The translations under genes were made by a program, and so were the position numbers. From Bacillota bacterium (GTDB taxonomy: Bacteria; Bacillota; Clostridia; Peptostreptococcales; Anaerovoracaceae), in contig JAFRIQ010000012.1 of the NCBI GenBank assembly GCA_017432725.1, forward strand, positions 1 to 36,817: DNA of 36,817 nucleotides, given 5' to 3'. Of this stretch, positions 23,978 through 32,220 are shown one piece after another. How positions within the stretch are numbered: position 1 is the first letter of the stretch; each line of letters opens with the position of its first letter. Under the pieces are notes generated by a model. It was given only the letters and a program-made list of their open reading frames with translations. It did no database searches and had not been told where the DNA came from.

Positions 23978-24067
23978 GATGAAAAAAGATCCCCGAGGGG
24001 ATCTTTTTCTTATCTTTTCTTTTAGGCTTCCTTTTTCTCTTTTTCCAGTTTGGCCTTTTCCTCTTCC
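23978..24067. repeat. Copy 2 of the duplicated gene 3' end plus terminator
   Basis: Homologous to 20971-21060. Here the coding part gives the ligase tail EEKAKLEKEKKEA, against KAKLEQEQAES in the MoxR gene. The two upstream genes are not otherwise related, so the shared end must have been copied from one to the other or arisen by recombination. Confidence 0.7.
23983..24008 (-). terminator. Terminator of the acyl-CoA ligase gene
   Basis: An A5 tract, a stem GATCCC/GGGATC enlarged by one C-G pair with loop CGAG region, and a T5 tract on the other side. On the minus strand it lies 13 bases past the ligase stop. It is nearly the same as the terminator at 20976-21001. Confidence 0.88.
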
Positions 24068-25746
24068 TCGAGGACGCGGTAGGCTACCTTTCCTACCAGG
24101 GTCTTCGGAAGCTCGTCTCTGAATTCTATCTCCTTGGGGAGAGAATACTTGGCTATGTTCTTTCTGGCGTAGGCCATGATGGCTTCCTTCGTTTCGTCGG
24201 TCTTGGGTACTCCGGGTTTCAGGACGCAGAACACTTTTACTGCCTGCATCTTGTAGTCGTCGGGTATGCCTATGACGCAGCTCATGGAAATGAGGTCGGA
24301 GGCGTCGAAAACGTTTTCCAGCTGGGCGGGATAGATGTTGTATCCGGAGGATACTATCATCCTCTTGCTTCTTCCCTTGAAGTAGATGAAGCCTTCCTCG
24401 TCCATGGTGCCCAGGTCTCCCGTATATACCCAGGTGAGTCCGTCCGCATGCTTTCTCAGTGTGTTCGCGGTCTCTTCGGGATGTCCCACGTATTCCATCA
24501 TGACGGTGGGGCCTGCCAGGAGTATCTCGCCTTCTTCGCCGTAGGGGACTTCCTTGTCCGTGCCGGGTTCGACGATCTTGATATACGTGTCGGGGAAGGG
24601 AAGCCCTATGCTTCCTTCCTTGTACATGTGCCTCGGAGTAAGGCAGCATGCCGTTACGGTCTCCGTGGTGCCGTAGCCTTCTCTTACCTGTACGGGGCAT
24701 CCGCAGCCGGAGAGATATTTGTCGAGTTTCTTCTTCAGCTCTATGGAGAGGGAATCTCCGCCGGAGAATACGCCCTTGAGAGAAGAAAGGTCCGCGTGCT
24801 CCATGCCGGGAAGCCTGAGGAGGGCTTCATAGAGGGTAGGAACTCCGGCTATGAAATTGACCTTTTTCTTTACCATCAGTTTTGCGTAGGAAGCGGGCGT
24901 GAATCTGGGTACCAGTATGCAGCGTCCGCCGGAAAAGAGCATGGTGTGTATGCATACTCCAAGACCGAATCCGTGGAAGATCGGCATTGCCGCCAGCATC
25001 TTGTCTCCGGGCCTGAACATGGGGTTCGCAGCGATGACCTGCTGGGCCAAAGCGTTGAAATTGCGGTTCGAAAGGAGTATGCCCTTCGTGGTGCCCGTTG
25101 TGCCGCCTGAGTAGAGTATGACCGCCGGGTCTTCGGCTTTTCTTTCGACTTTGTAGTTCCAGAAGCATGCCTTTCCAAGCTGCATGAACTTATCCCACAT
25201 GATGACGGGAGCATCCGCGGGTATTTTCTGTATCTTTCTTCCTTCGGTGAGCATATATCCGGCTCTCATGGGCCTTGTGAGCTCGTCTTTGATCCTCGCG
25301 ATAACGATGTTGACGACCTTGGTGTTCTGCCTGATGGCCTCGAACTTTCCGTAGAACTGGTCGAGGGTCACGACGGTCACGCTGTTGGATTCGTTGATAT
25401 AGAACTCGAGTTCCTTTTCAGAAGAAAGGGGATGCACCATGTTGGCTATGCCGCCTACCAGGTTCACTGCGTAGAACATGTATATGGCCTGGGGGCAGTT
25501 GGGCAGGGCTATGGTGACCTTGTCTCCTTCTCGTATGCCTATGGTCTTGAGGGATCTGGCGCATTTTTCGATGCCCTTTATCATCTCTCTGTAGGTAGTG
25601 GATTTGCCCATGAAGTCAAAGGCTATATTGCCTGGGTGGAGCTGAGCCTGACGCTCGAGCCCTTCGAACATGGTGCCCTGAAAGTAATCGAGGGTGAAAG
25701 GCATGTCGCCGATGTGATCTTTCCAGGGGGTTTTCGCTGTTATCAT
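24022..25746 (-). CDS. Long-chain acyl-CoA synthetase-type AMP-forming ligase
   Basis: 574 residues on the minus strand, an ANL-superfamily enzyme that activates a carboxylic acid, probably a fatty acid, with ATP and CoA. The P-loop YSGGTTGTTKGILLSNRN, the motif REGYGTTET, the hinge VYTGDLG, KMIVSSGYNIYPAQLE and the C-terminal catalytic lysine region LPKTLVGKVAYRVL are all intact. A GGAGGA site precedes the start. It is divergent from a TetR regulator and an acyl-ACP thioesterase, which suggests a common fatty-acid theme. The Lys/Glu-rich extension after the catalytic domain (last 15 residues) resembles the MoxR gene's tail. Confidence 0.93.
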   Translation of the reverse strand: MITAKTPWKDHIGDMPFTLDYFQGTMFEGLERQAQLHPGNIAFDFMGKSTTYREMIKGIEKCARSLKTIGIREGDKVTIALPNCPQAIYMFYAVNLVGGIANMVHPLSSEKELEFYINESNSVTVVTLDQFYGKFEAIRQNTKVVNIVIARIKDELTRPMRAGYMLTEGRKIQKIPADAPVIMWDKFMQLGKACFWNYKVERKAEDPAVILYSGGTTGTTKGILLSNRNFNALAQQVIAANPMFRPGDKMLAAMPIFHGFGLGVCIHTMLFSGGRCILVPRFTPASYAKLMVKKKVNFIAGVPTLYEALLRLPGMEHADLSSLKGVFSGGDSLSIELKKKLDKYLSGCGCPVQVREGYGTTETVTACCLTPRHMYKEGSIGLPFPDTYIKIVEPGTDKEVPYGEEGEILLAGPTVMMEYVGHPEETANTLRKHADGLTWVYTGDLGTMDEEGFIYFKGRSKRMIVSSGYNIYPAQLENVFDASDLISMSCVIGIPDDYKMQAVKVFCVLKPGVPKTDETKEAIMAYARKNIAKYSLPKEIEFRDELPKTLVGKVAYRVLEEEEKAKLEKEKKEA

Positions 25747-25955
25747 ATCTTCCTCCGTAAACAGTAAAAGCCGCAGGAAACTCCGCCGGAAAAAAGGCTG
25801 CTTCCTGCAAGCAAAATTATTGTAATCTCCATTTGAAACTTACGCACATGTATATTATTATATGTTTGAGCCCATAACAATGGGCAAAAAGTCGGTAATA
25901 TGTAGATTAATACACAGCATTTCCGTTTTTAGTAGGATTTGGAGGAAATTACGAA
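25747..25955. promoter_or_regulatory. Divergent control region, acyl-CoA ligase / tetR
   Basis: The 209-base gap separates two divergent genes. It holds GCAGGAA/TTCCTGC (25773-25779, 25802-25808), a hairpin in the ligase leader, and GCCCATAACAATGGGC (25870-25885), a 5-bp inverted repeat. An AT-rich imperfect repeat ACATGTATATTATTATATGT (25847-25866) is a candidate TetR operator. A GGAGGA site (25941-25946) precedes tetR. Which of these binds the regulator is a guess. Confidence 0.4.
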
Positions 25956-26549
25956 ATGAAACATCAGAAACAGGACAGAAGAGTCAATAAATCGAAAAAT
26001 GCCATAACGAACACTCTTCTCAGACTTATGGAGACCAAGTCGGTTTCGGATATAACTGTTTCAGAACTCACAGAAGCTGCGGATATAAACAGAAAGACTT
26101 TTTACAATCATTACAGCAGCATAGATTCGGTCATAGACGAACTGGAGAACAACTGCTCCAACTGGGTGCTTTCCTTCGTCGACGACGTTCCCTTCGAGAC
26201 GCTCCTTGACGATCCCGCGGCCCTTTATTCGGGTATAGCGGAAGGTCTCCAAAGACACAACGATCTCCTCCACCTCCTGTATGATTCCGGGATATACGCA
26301 AGACTTTACAACAAGATCTCCGCGAACATAAAGGAAGCCATACTGAAGAAATCGGGATCGAAATTCCGCGAGGATTTCCTGCCTACGGCAAGACATCTTC
26401 TGGATTTCATCACCGCCGGCGCGGTGAGCGTCTACAACAGCATGTATGACGATGCTCATCCGGCGACCCTTGAAGAGGTGAAGGCATTCTTCGAATTCTA
26501 TTTCGAGAACAGCAATTTCCGTTCAGAACTCAGGAAGGGCCTCAAGTAA
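25956..26549 (+). CDS. TetR-family transcriptional regulator
   Basis: 197 residues. The N-terminal helix-turn-helix is classic: ITNTLLRLMETKSVSDITVSELTEAADINRKTFYNHYSSIDSVI is its span (about residues 17-60), with NRKTFYNHY as the recognition helix. The C-terminal 130 residues are a helical ligand domain of the DUF-type seen with YSIRK-like regulators. Its stop overlaps the next start as TAATG. It probably controls the divergent acyl-CoA ligase and its own operon. An acyl-CoA ligand would fit the neighbours but is inferred. Confidence 0.9.
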   Translation: MKHQKQDRRVNKSKNAITNTLLRLMETKSVSDITVSELTEAADINRKTFYNHYSSIDSVIDELENNCSNWVLSFVDDVPFETLLDDPAALYSGIAEGLQRHNDLLHLLYDSGIYARLYNKISANIKEAILKKSGSKFREDFLPTARHLLDFITAGAVSVYNSMYDDAHPATLEEVKAFFEFYFENSNFRSELRKGLK

Positions 26550-27280
26550 TGAAGGAATACGAACTGGACCGGGACATACTTCTGAGCCTGTGCGACGGGA
26601 GCGGACATTTGAGCGTCACCGGAGCCCTCGATATCTTCATGGATACGGCTACGCTCCACGAGGACGCTTTCGGCCTCGGTGTCTACAAGATGATGGACAT
26701 GGGGCTTTACTGGATCATAGGGAAGAATCGCGTAAGATTCCTTAAAAGACCTGCCATGATGGAAAGGGTCCGCGTAAGGACCTGGTTCACGGAACCCTCA
26801 CGCCTTTACGGAAACAGGGAATACGTGCTCGAGGATAAAGAGGGCAACCCTCTGGTCATAGGCGAGACCGAGTGGCTGGTAGCCACCGAAGGCTGCAAAA
26901 AAATAATGCCCATAAAAGAATACATCACTCCTGAAATAGTCTCTCCTAAGGGAAGGCTTTTTGACGACAGGATGAGAAAGGTAGCTAAGGATTTTTCGGA
27001 CGGCTTCGATGCCGGTATATATACCGTGAGTCCCACGGACGTGGATTTCGTAGGCCATATGAACAATGCGGCCTATTCAAGAGCTGTCATGAGCTTCATA
27101 CCGAGTTCGGAGCTTGCGGGGCGCGGCATAAGGGAAGTTGAGATATTCTACAGCCTGCAGTGCAAAGAAGGCGATGCGCTCAGCATAAAGAGACGGAACA
27201 CTGAAACGGGAACGGAGTTCGGCGCCTTCCTTCCGGACGGCAGCACGGTGATGACCGCAAGGTTTACCTATGAGCATTAA
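26549..27280 (+). CDS. Acyl-ACP thioesterase (FatA/FatB-like)
   Basis: 243 residues with the double hotdog fold of bacterial acyl-ACP thioesterases, which release free fatty acids from ACP. The N-terminal hotdog has GALDIFMDTATLHEDAFG and WIIGKNRVRFLKRP; the second has the family motif SPTDVDFVGHMNNAAYSR (about residues 161-178). It is coupled to tetR by TAATG. With the ligase in the divergent gene, it could form a cycle that liberates and reactivates fatty acids, or exchange acyl chains between ACP and CoA. Confidence 0.88.
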   Translation: MKEYELDRDILLSLCDGSGHLSVTGALDIFMDTATLHEDAFGLGVYKMMDMGLYWIIGKNRVRFLKRPAMMERVRVRTWFTEPSRLYGNREYVLEDKEGNPLVIGETEWLVATEGCKKIMPIKEYITPEIVSPKGRLFDDRMRKVAKDFSDGFDAGIYTVSPTDVDFVGHMNNAAYSRAVMSFIPSSELAGRGIREVEIFYSLQCKEGDALSIKRRNTETGTEFGAFLPDGSTVMTARFTYEH

Positions 27281-28205
27281 AAGAAAAGAAAACGGAAAAA
27301 ATATATTGGGAGTCGGCGGGGCCAACATGGACGTGCATCTTAAGATTTCGGGAGACTACGTGCTCCACGATTCAAACCCCGGCCGGCTTTTGCTTTCTCC
27401 AGGAGGAGTCACCCGCAACATCCTCGATAACCTTGCGAAGCTGGGCCTTTGCTGTTCCATGCTCACGGCGGTGGGGAAAGACGTTTTCGGAGACGAGATA
27501 CTGCGTTCATGCAGCGCGGCGGGAATAAAGACGGACCACGTCTTCAGGAGCGGCGAAGAGTACAGCTCCTCATACATAGCTCTCATAGACGGCGAAGGAG
27601 ATATGTTCGTAGGCGCCTGCGATGCGGAGATACTCGAACATATGCCTCTTTCATATATTGAGGCGGCGGAGACCGACCTGAAAGCGGCAGACGCCATAGT
27701 GTGCGATACCAATCTGACGGAGGAGCAGCTTAAAAGGCTCACGGAGCTTTCCGGTGATACGCCGATCTTCATAGATCCAGTATCTACGGCTAAAGCGAAG
27801 AGAATAAAAGACATAGCCGGACGCTTCTACTGCATAAAGCCCAACCGTATGGAGCTCGAGGCAATAACGGGCATGGAATGCCTTACGGACAGGGATATAC
27901 AGGCGGCATGCGAAAAGCTGCTGCGTGAAGGAGTTCGGGAAGTTGCGGTATCTCTCGGAGCGAGGGGCTGCTACTATGCTGACAGCGAAGGATATTCCTT
28001 TTTCAGGACACCGGCCGCAGTGGAAGAGATGGTCAACGCTTCAGGCGCCGGAGACGCCTTTACGGCGGGGCTCGTCTATTCATATATACAGGGGCTTTCT
28101 CCCGAGGAGACGGTCGATACGGCTCTTAGGTGCGGGAGCATAGCGGTCATGTCAGGAGAAACGATAAATCCCGCCATGAGCGAGGAACTTCTCAAGGCTG
28201 AGTAG
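27270..28205 (+). CDS. PfkB-family sugar kinase, probable pseudouridine kinase
   Basis: 311 residues of the ribokinase fold. The opening LGVGGANMDVHLKISG followed by SNPGRLLLSPGGVTRNILDNL matches YeiC/PsuK-type pseudouridine kinases more than ribokinase. The C-terminal VNASGAGDAFTAGL carries the anion hole and the catalytic Asp. It overlaps the thioesterase gene by 11 bases. The pseudouridine glycosidase that usually accompanies PsuK is not in the window, so the substrate could differ. A terminator follows. Confidence 0.85.
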   Translation: MSIKRKENGKNILGVGGANMDVHLKISGDYVLHDSNPGRLLLSPGGVTRNILDNLAKLGLCCSMLTAVGKDVFGDEILRSCSAAGIKTDHVFRSGEEYSSSYIALIDGEGDMFVGACDAEILEHMPLSYIEAAETDLKAADAIVCDTNLTEEQLKRLTELSGDTPIFIDPVSTAKAKRIKDIAGRFYCIKPNRMELEAITGMECLTDRDIQAACEKLLREGVREVAVSLGARGCYYADSEGYSFFRTPAAVEEMVNASGAGDAFTAGLVYSYIQGLSPEETVDTALRCGSIAVMSGETINPAMSEELLKAE

Positions 28206-28242
28206 GCGGCGTCAGCAGCGCCAATGAATAAAGGAAAAAACG

Positions 28243-28270
28243 GCGGAAGGCCTTGCGCTTTCCGCTTTTT
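28243..28270 (+). terminator. Terminator after the PfkB-family kinase
   Basis: GCGGAA (28243-28248) pairs with TTCCGC (28260-28265), with further G-C pairs near the loop and a bulge, followed by TTTTT. It lies 38 bases after the stop at 28205. Confidence 0.75.
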
Positions 28271-28286
28271 CTTTGCCTGCTTTTCC

Positions 28287-28315
28287 TTGACCAAGGTATA
28301 TGCAGCATATATAAT
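28287..28315 (+). promoter_or_regulatory. Promoter of the B12-controlled operon
   Basis: TTGACC (28287-28292) and TATAAT (28310-28315) are 17 bp apart, a strong sigma-A promoter. The spacer holds the inverted repeat TATATGC-A-GCATATA (28297-28311), which overlaps the start of the -10 box and could bind a repressor. Transcription would begin near 28322, at the 5' end of the riboswitch. Confidence 0.8.
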
Positions 28316-28324
28316 AAAGTACGG

Positions 28325-28490
28325 ATTTCAGTGCCGTGCAAACGGGTGAAAGGGAATCGGGTGTAAGTCCCGAGCGATCCGGTCACTGTGAGCAGGGAGC
28401 GAGCCGCGGATACCATTGTGCGTATGCATGAGAAGGTGCGGCAAGCGACGATCTGTCAGCCAGGAAACCTGCTGAGATCTAAGGTAAGAT
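28325..28490 (+). ncRNA. Cobalamin (B12) riboswitch
   Basis: The aptamer shows the expected conserved segments in order: GTGAAAGGGAATCGGGTG (28346-28363), TCCGGTCACTGTGAGCAGGG and the B12 box AGCCAGGAAACCTGC (28458-28472). When adenosyl- or methylcobalamin binds, such RNAs turn off the downstream mRNA. The region 28490-28563 contains CGGAAACA/TGTTTCCG (a hairpin, near 28517-28558), probably the antiterminator arm of the expression platform. Downstream genes for surface proteins, a BtuFCD-type importer and cobalamin synthesis all match the ligand. Confidence 0.95.
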
Positions 28491-28563
28491 GCTTCCTGTG
28501 AAAGCCCTTTGCCATACGGAAACACCGGTCTTCATGAAACGGAGGCTCCTGTTTCCGATGCGT

Positions 28564-28592
28564 TGCCGCCTTCCGGGAAGGGGGCATTTTTA
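28564..28592 (+). terminator. Riboswitch-controlled terminator
   Basis: TGCCGCCTTC/GAAGGGGGCA (28564-28573, 28577-28586) is a long stem with one G-G mismatch and a 3-base loop, followed by TTTTTATT. It lies between the aptamer and the first gene and is the likely switch element: formed with cobalamin bound, prevented without. Confidence 0.88.
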
Positions 28593-28632
28593 TTGCCCTA
28601 GTTATTAATTTTATAGGAGGGACTCATAAAAA

Positions 28633-29082
28633 ATGAAGTCTAAAAAATCTATCATGTCATCCATGACGAGGATCACGGCTATAGTCCTTATGCTGGTCAT
28701 GGTACTTGCGGCAGTGCCCGGGTTCGCTGCAACATTTGACAACTCCACTACATTCCCCGACGGTACATATACGGCGAATAGTGTGGATGGAAGCACGGAG
28801 AGAGTAACGGTCAGTTGTCTTGGTATAACCGTTTCCAACGGCAAAGCCACAGCGCAGATGCAGTTTGGTAGCAAAAGCATAACACAGGTAACTATTGAAG
28901 AAGATGATACCGTTTATGACACAGTGATTGATACACAAGAAAAGACTGCAACGGTAACGATCCCTGTCAAACTGAACGAACAGTTTACCGTCAATGCAAC
29001 TACAACTGCTATGGGTGGAGATCCCAAAATAGTGCATTACAATATAACTCTTCATGTTACCGACCCCAGTGCGAGCGAATAA
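28633..29082 (+). CDS. Secreted NEAT-like protein, cut short by an in-frame TAA
   Basis: 149 residues with a Sec signal peptide (VLMLVMVLAAVPGFAA, cut near residue 35) and one beta-sandwich domain: FPDGTYTANSVDGST, VTVSNGKATAQMQFGS and a final NATTTAMGGDPKIVHYNITL. This is NEAT-like in outline, a fold used for haem binding in Gram-positive surface proteins; the assignment is by pattern. The frame ends at TAA 29080-29082. The very next codons continue in the same frame into a FIVAR-like helical domain and an anchor, so this looks like the front of a longer protein. A GGAGG site lies 12 bases before ATG 28633. Confidence 0.8.
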   Translation: MKSKKSIMSSMTRITAIVLMLVMVLAAVPGFAATFDNSTTFPDGTYTANSVDGSTERVTVSCLGITVSNGKATAQMQFGSKSITQVTIEEDDTVYDTVIDTQEKTATVTIPVKLNEQFTVNATTTAMGGDPKIVHYNITLHVTDPSASE

Positions 29083-29133
29083 GATGCCGATTATTCAGCA
29101 GTTGACGCAGCTATTGCCAGTGTTCCTGCAGAT

Positions 29134-30138
29134 TTGAGCAAGTATACCGAGGAATCTGCGAAGGCCGTTACAGATGCTGTAGCAGCAGTTGTTCGCGGAA
29201 AGAAAGCGTCTGAACAAAGTGAAGTCGACGCAATGGCAAAGGCTATAAATGACGCAGTCGCTGCTCTTGTTGAAAAGACTGCTGAACCCGACCCACAGCC
29301 CGGTACCGATGAGATCACCAATGAGCTCAACAGCGGCGTTGAAGTGACTCTGGATCCCGGAACGTACGTTCCCGTGGATTCCGAAAAGATCACTGAAGGA
29401 AACAAGATGTTCAGATGTATCAAGGCAACTCTTGTGGTAAAAGAAGACGGCAGCGCTGTTCTCGATATGTACCTCAGCGGTACAGGGTACAATGCCATCT
29501 ACATCGGAGACAAACTTCTCCATATGCCCAACGGAGCCGTATCCAAAGAGAATACTGACCATCTGTGGACATCAGAGGAAGTAAAAGTTTCCGAAGCTGT
29601 TGCCGGACAGGCGTCAATAAATCCGGAAAATAACAAGCCGAATTATCATTTTGAGGTACCCTTTGAGAAACTTTACACATGGGTGCTTGTAGCTGGTCAT
29701 TCTGAAACCTATGATCAGTGGTCTCACAAGAAGCTGAACTTCTCCGCAGACAACTTCGTAAGGCAGTACAACTTCATCGAAGGCGCAGGAGCCGAATGGG
29801 ATGAAAAGAAGGCCGGGGACCTCGTTTTCAAAGCAGACGGCGATTTCGATAAGTTCACCGGACTCAACATCAACGGAAAGACAGTAGATCCCAAACACTA
29901 CAAGGCTGAAGCCGGAAGCACGGTGATCACCCTTTCCGGAGAATATATCGCAACTCTTAGCGGTGGAGAGCAGACTATCACAGCGTTATTCGAAGACGGA
30001 TTTGCCGAAGCCAGCTTCAGCGTCAAGAAAGTCGCTCCGAATACGGGAGATCCTGTAACGAACTACTGGATCATGCTGGTCCTCTCGTTCTCAATGTTAG
30101 TTTCAATGTATTACATCAGCAAGGAAAGATATGAATAA
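29134..30138 (+). CDS. FIVAR / NEAT-like surface protein, downstream part after the stop
   Basis: The same frame as the gene upstream, reopened after its TAA; codons from 29083 (DADYSAVDAAIASVPADLS) already read as a FIVAR domain, so the TTG start at 29134 is only the first formal start. It has no signal peptide and no ribosome site. Order: FIVAR-like helices (to about residue 45), a NEAT-like domain (VEVTLDPGTYVPVDS, YHFEVPFEKLYTWVLVAGHS), an Ig-like segment (about 225-295) and a C-terminal anchor APNTGDP, one TM segment and a short KERYE tail. The APNTG motif suggests sortase attachment. Without the first half this part could not be exported, so it is either a pseudogene or expressed by readthrough of TAA. 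Confidence 0.7.
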   Translation: MSKYTEESAKAVTDAVAAVVRGKKASEQSEVDAMAKAINDAVAALVEKTAEPDPQPGTDEITNELNSGVEVTLDPGTYVPVDSEKITEGNKMFRCIKATLVVKEDGSAVLDMYLSGTGYNAIYIGDKLLHMPNGAVSKENTDHLWTSEEVKVSEAVAGQASINPENNKPNYHFEVPFEKLYTWVLVAGHSETYDQWSHKKLNFSADNFVRQYNFIEGAGAEWDEKKAGDLVFKADGDFDKFTGLNINGKTVDPKHYKAEAGSTVITLSGEYIATLSGGEQTITALFEDGFAEASFSVKKVAPNTGDPVTNYWIMLVLSFSMLVSMYYISKERYE

Positions 30139-31084
30139 AGCTTTGAAAAAAGCGCTTAGCATCGGGGCCACTCTGGCCCTGGTGCTTTGCCTCATTTTTA
30201 CGTCAACGATTTCAGTGTTTGCCTCCTATCAGGACGGCACATATTATGTCGGAATGAGCTGCGAAGGCGGCAGCGGAAGAGGCGGCGTAGCGTCCGCTAC
30301 GGTAACAGTGAGCGGAGGATATGTTTCCACCGTCGCTCTTACTATGACCAGCGGAAACTACGATTATTGCTATGATCCCGTTACCGGGGCAAAGGTGAAC
30401 GCCGTAGGAAGCGGAAACTCCGTCTTCTATATCAACTATCCGGGAAGCACTTTCAGCTTCACGGCGGATACGACGGCTATGTCCGCGCCTCACGAGATAA
30501 CCTATACGGTCTATCTCGATCTTTCGGGAGTACCGCAGGCATCTTACGGACCTTCGCCCGAAGAGATAGCAAAGGCCGAGCTCGAGAAGAAGCTGGCCGC
30601 AGCGGACGAACTCATCGGACAGATAGGCGAGGTGAGCATAGGCTCCAAGGCTGCTATCGAAAGCGCTAGGGAAGCGGTGAACGCATTCAGCGAAGAAGAG
30701 CAGAAGGGACTTAAGAATCTCGCAGTGCTCGAAGATGCGGAAAAAGCTTTCGAAGCCATAGAAAAGAAGATAGCAGACGCAGACGCTCTCATCGAGAAGA
30801 TCGGAGACGACATAGGGCTCGAATCCGAAGCCGATATCGAAGCGGCAAAGAAAGCCGTTTCCGAACTGACGGAAGACGAGGCAAAAGAACTCAAGAATCT
30901 TTCCAAGCTCCAGAGCGCGGAAGATATTTTCAAGGAAGTGAAAGAGGCGGCTGAAAAAGCTGCTGCCGAAGCGGCCAGAAGAAGAGAGATACTCAGCTAC
31001 GTCGCGGCGGGAGCCGCGGTGGTGCTGGTACTTGGCGTCACGATATTCTTCCATCTAAGAAAAGGTAAGGAACAACAGCAATGA
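30131..31084 (+). CDS. Secreted membrane-anchored NEAT-like protein with helical repeats
   Basis: 317 residues. A signal peptide (ALVLCLIFTSTISVFAS) is followed by a NEAT-like domain (about 34-135), with SYQDGTYYVGMSCEGGSG, SGGYVSTVALTMTSGNYDY and TADTTAMSAPHEITYTVYL. Then come two helical repeats of about 65 residues (145-280, each with a pattern like IGEVSIGSKAAIESAREAV) and a single C-terminal TM helix with a basic tail, so it is membrane-anchored. It overlaps the previous frame by 8 bases, and the ABC transporter genes follow. A haem- or corrinoid-binding surface receptor feeding BtuFCD is likely by context, not shown. Confidence 0.82.
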   Translation: MNKALKKALSIGATLALVLCLIFTSTISVFASYQDGTYYVGMSCEGGSGRGGVASATVTVSGGYVSTVALTMTSGNYDYCYDPVTGAKVNAVGSGNSVFYINYPGSTFSFTADTTAMSAPHEITYTVYLDLSGVPQASYGPSPEEIAKAELEKKLAAADELIGQIGEVSIGSKAAIESAREAVNAFSEEEQKGLKNLAVLEDAEKAFEAIEKKIADADALIEKIGDDIGLESEADIEAAKKAVSELTEDEAKELKNLSKLQSAEDIFKEVKEAAEKAAAEAARRREILSYVAAGAAVVLVLGVTIFFHLRKGKEQQQ

Positions 31085-32220
31085 AGAAAACCATCGCGCT
31101 GTGCCTTGCCCTGGCAATGATATTCTGCCTTTCTTCCTGCAGCAAGCAGGAAGAGGCATCGGGAGACGTACCCCAGTTCGACGGACTCAGATACGAAGAG
31201 ACAGTCGAAACAGAGTTCGCGACCGAGTTCACTATATATAGGTATCAGGGCGGGTATTCGTATATAACAATAAACAACGGGGATAACATCTTCGTGGTGC
31301 CCGAAGGGAAGAAGGCTCCCAAGGACGTGGCTAAAGACACGGTGGTCCTCAATCAGCCCATAGAGCACATCTATCTCCCCGCCACCTCCGTAATGGCTCA
31401 TTTCAACGGTATGAAAGCGCTGGACCGCATCGCTTATTCCGGTCTTGAGGCCGGTGAATGGTCGACGGAAGAGGCCAATAAGGCTATGGAAGAGGGAAAG
31501 ATAGTATACGCGGGACATTACAGCGCTCCCGACTATGAGATCCTCATTGCGGGAAATTGCGATCTTGCCATAGAGTCCACCATGATCTATCACACCCCCG
31601 AGGTGAAGGAAAAGCTCGAGGAACTGGGCATACCAGTAATGGTGGAGCGCTCGACCTATGAGAACCATCCCATGGGAAGGACCGAATGGATCAAGCTTTT
31701 CGGAGAGATCATAGGCGAGCCGGAAGCGGCAAAGAGAGCATACGATGAGCAGGCTGAAAAAGTAAGGGACCTGGGATCCCAGCCCAACACGGGTAGGACC
31801 GTAGCGTTCTTCTACGTCAACAGCAGAGGGAACGTGGTCACCTATGCAGGCGAGGGATACATCCCCGCCATGATAGAACTTGCGGGCGGAGAATATGCTC
31901 TCAAGGATCTTGAAGTCGACTCCAAATTATCCTCGGTGAACATGAGTATGGAGGAATTCTACAGCCGCGCTGCAGACGCCGACATAATCATATACAACAG
32001 CAGTATCGCATCGGAGCTGCATACGATGGAGCAGTTCTACGATCTGAGCAACGTGCTGCCCTCGTTCAAGGCTTCCAAAGACGGCGAAGTCTGGTGCACC
32101 AGCAAGAGTATGTACCAGGAGACCGATAAGATGGGAAGCATCATAGAGGATATGAACAAGATAATCACAGGTACGGCCGGAGACGGCGAGAACCTGAACT
32201 ACATACACAGACTGAAATAA
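31081..32220 (+). CDS. Corrinoid/iron-type ABC substrate-binding lipoprotein (BtuF-like)
   Basis: 379 residues. A lipoprotein signal with lipobox LSSC (C20) anchors it outside the membrane. The two lobes have the FecB/BtuF outline: HIYLPATSVMAHFNGMKALDRI in the first half and RTVAFFYVNSRGNVVTYAGEGYIPAMIELAGGEYAL in the second. It overlaps the preceding gene by 4 bases and the permease by 1 (TAATG). Position behind a B12 riboswitch points to cobalamin or its precursors as ligand. Siderophore or haem is the alternative, as this family serves all three. Confidence 0.9.
   Translation: MKKTIALCLALAMIFCLSSCSKQEEASGDVPQFDGLRYEETVETEFATEFTIYRYQGGYSYITINNGDNIFVVPEGKKAPKDVAKDTVVLNQPIEHIYLPATSVMAHFNGMKALDRIAYSGLEAGEWSTEEANKAMEEGKIVYAGHYSAPDYEILIAGNCDLAIESTMIYHTPEVKEKLEELGIPVMVERSTYENHPMGRTEWIKLFGEIIGEPEAAKRAYDEQAEKVRDLGSQPNTGRTVAFFYVNSRGNVVTYAGEGYIPAMIELAGGEYALKDLEVDSKLSSVNMSMEEFYSRAADADIIIYNSSIASELHTMEQFYDLSNVLPSFKASKDGEVWCTSKSMYQETDKMGSIIEDMNKIITGTAGDGENLNYIHRLK

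Noticed and set aside
28534-28608. 24-codon frame across the riboswitch terminator
   Set aside because: It has no ribosome site and its sequence is dictated by the two hairpins of the expression platform.
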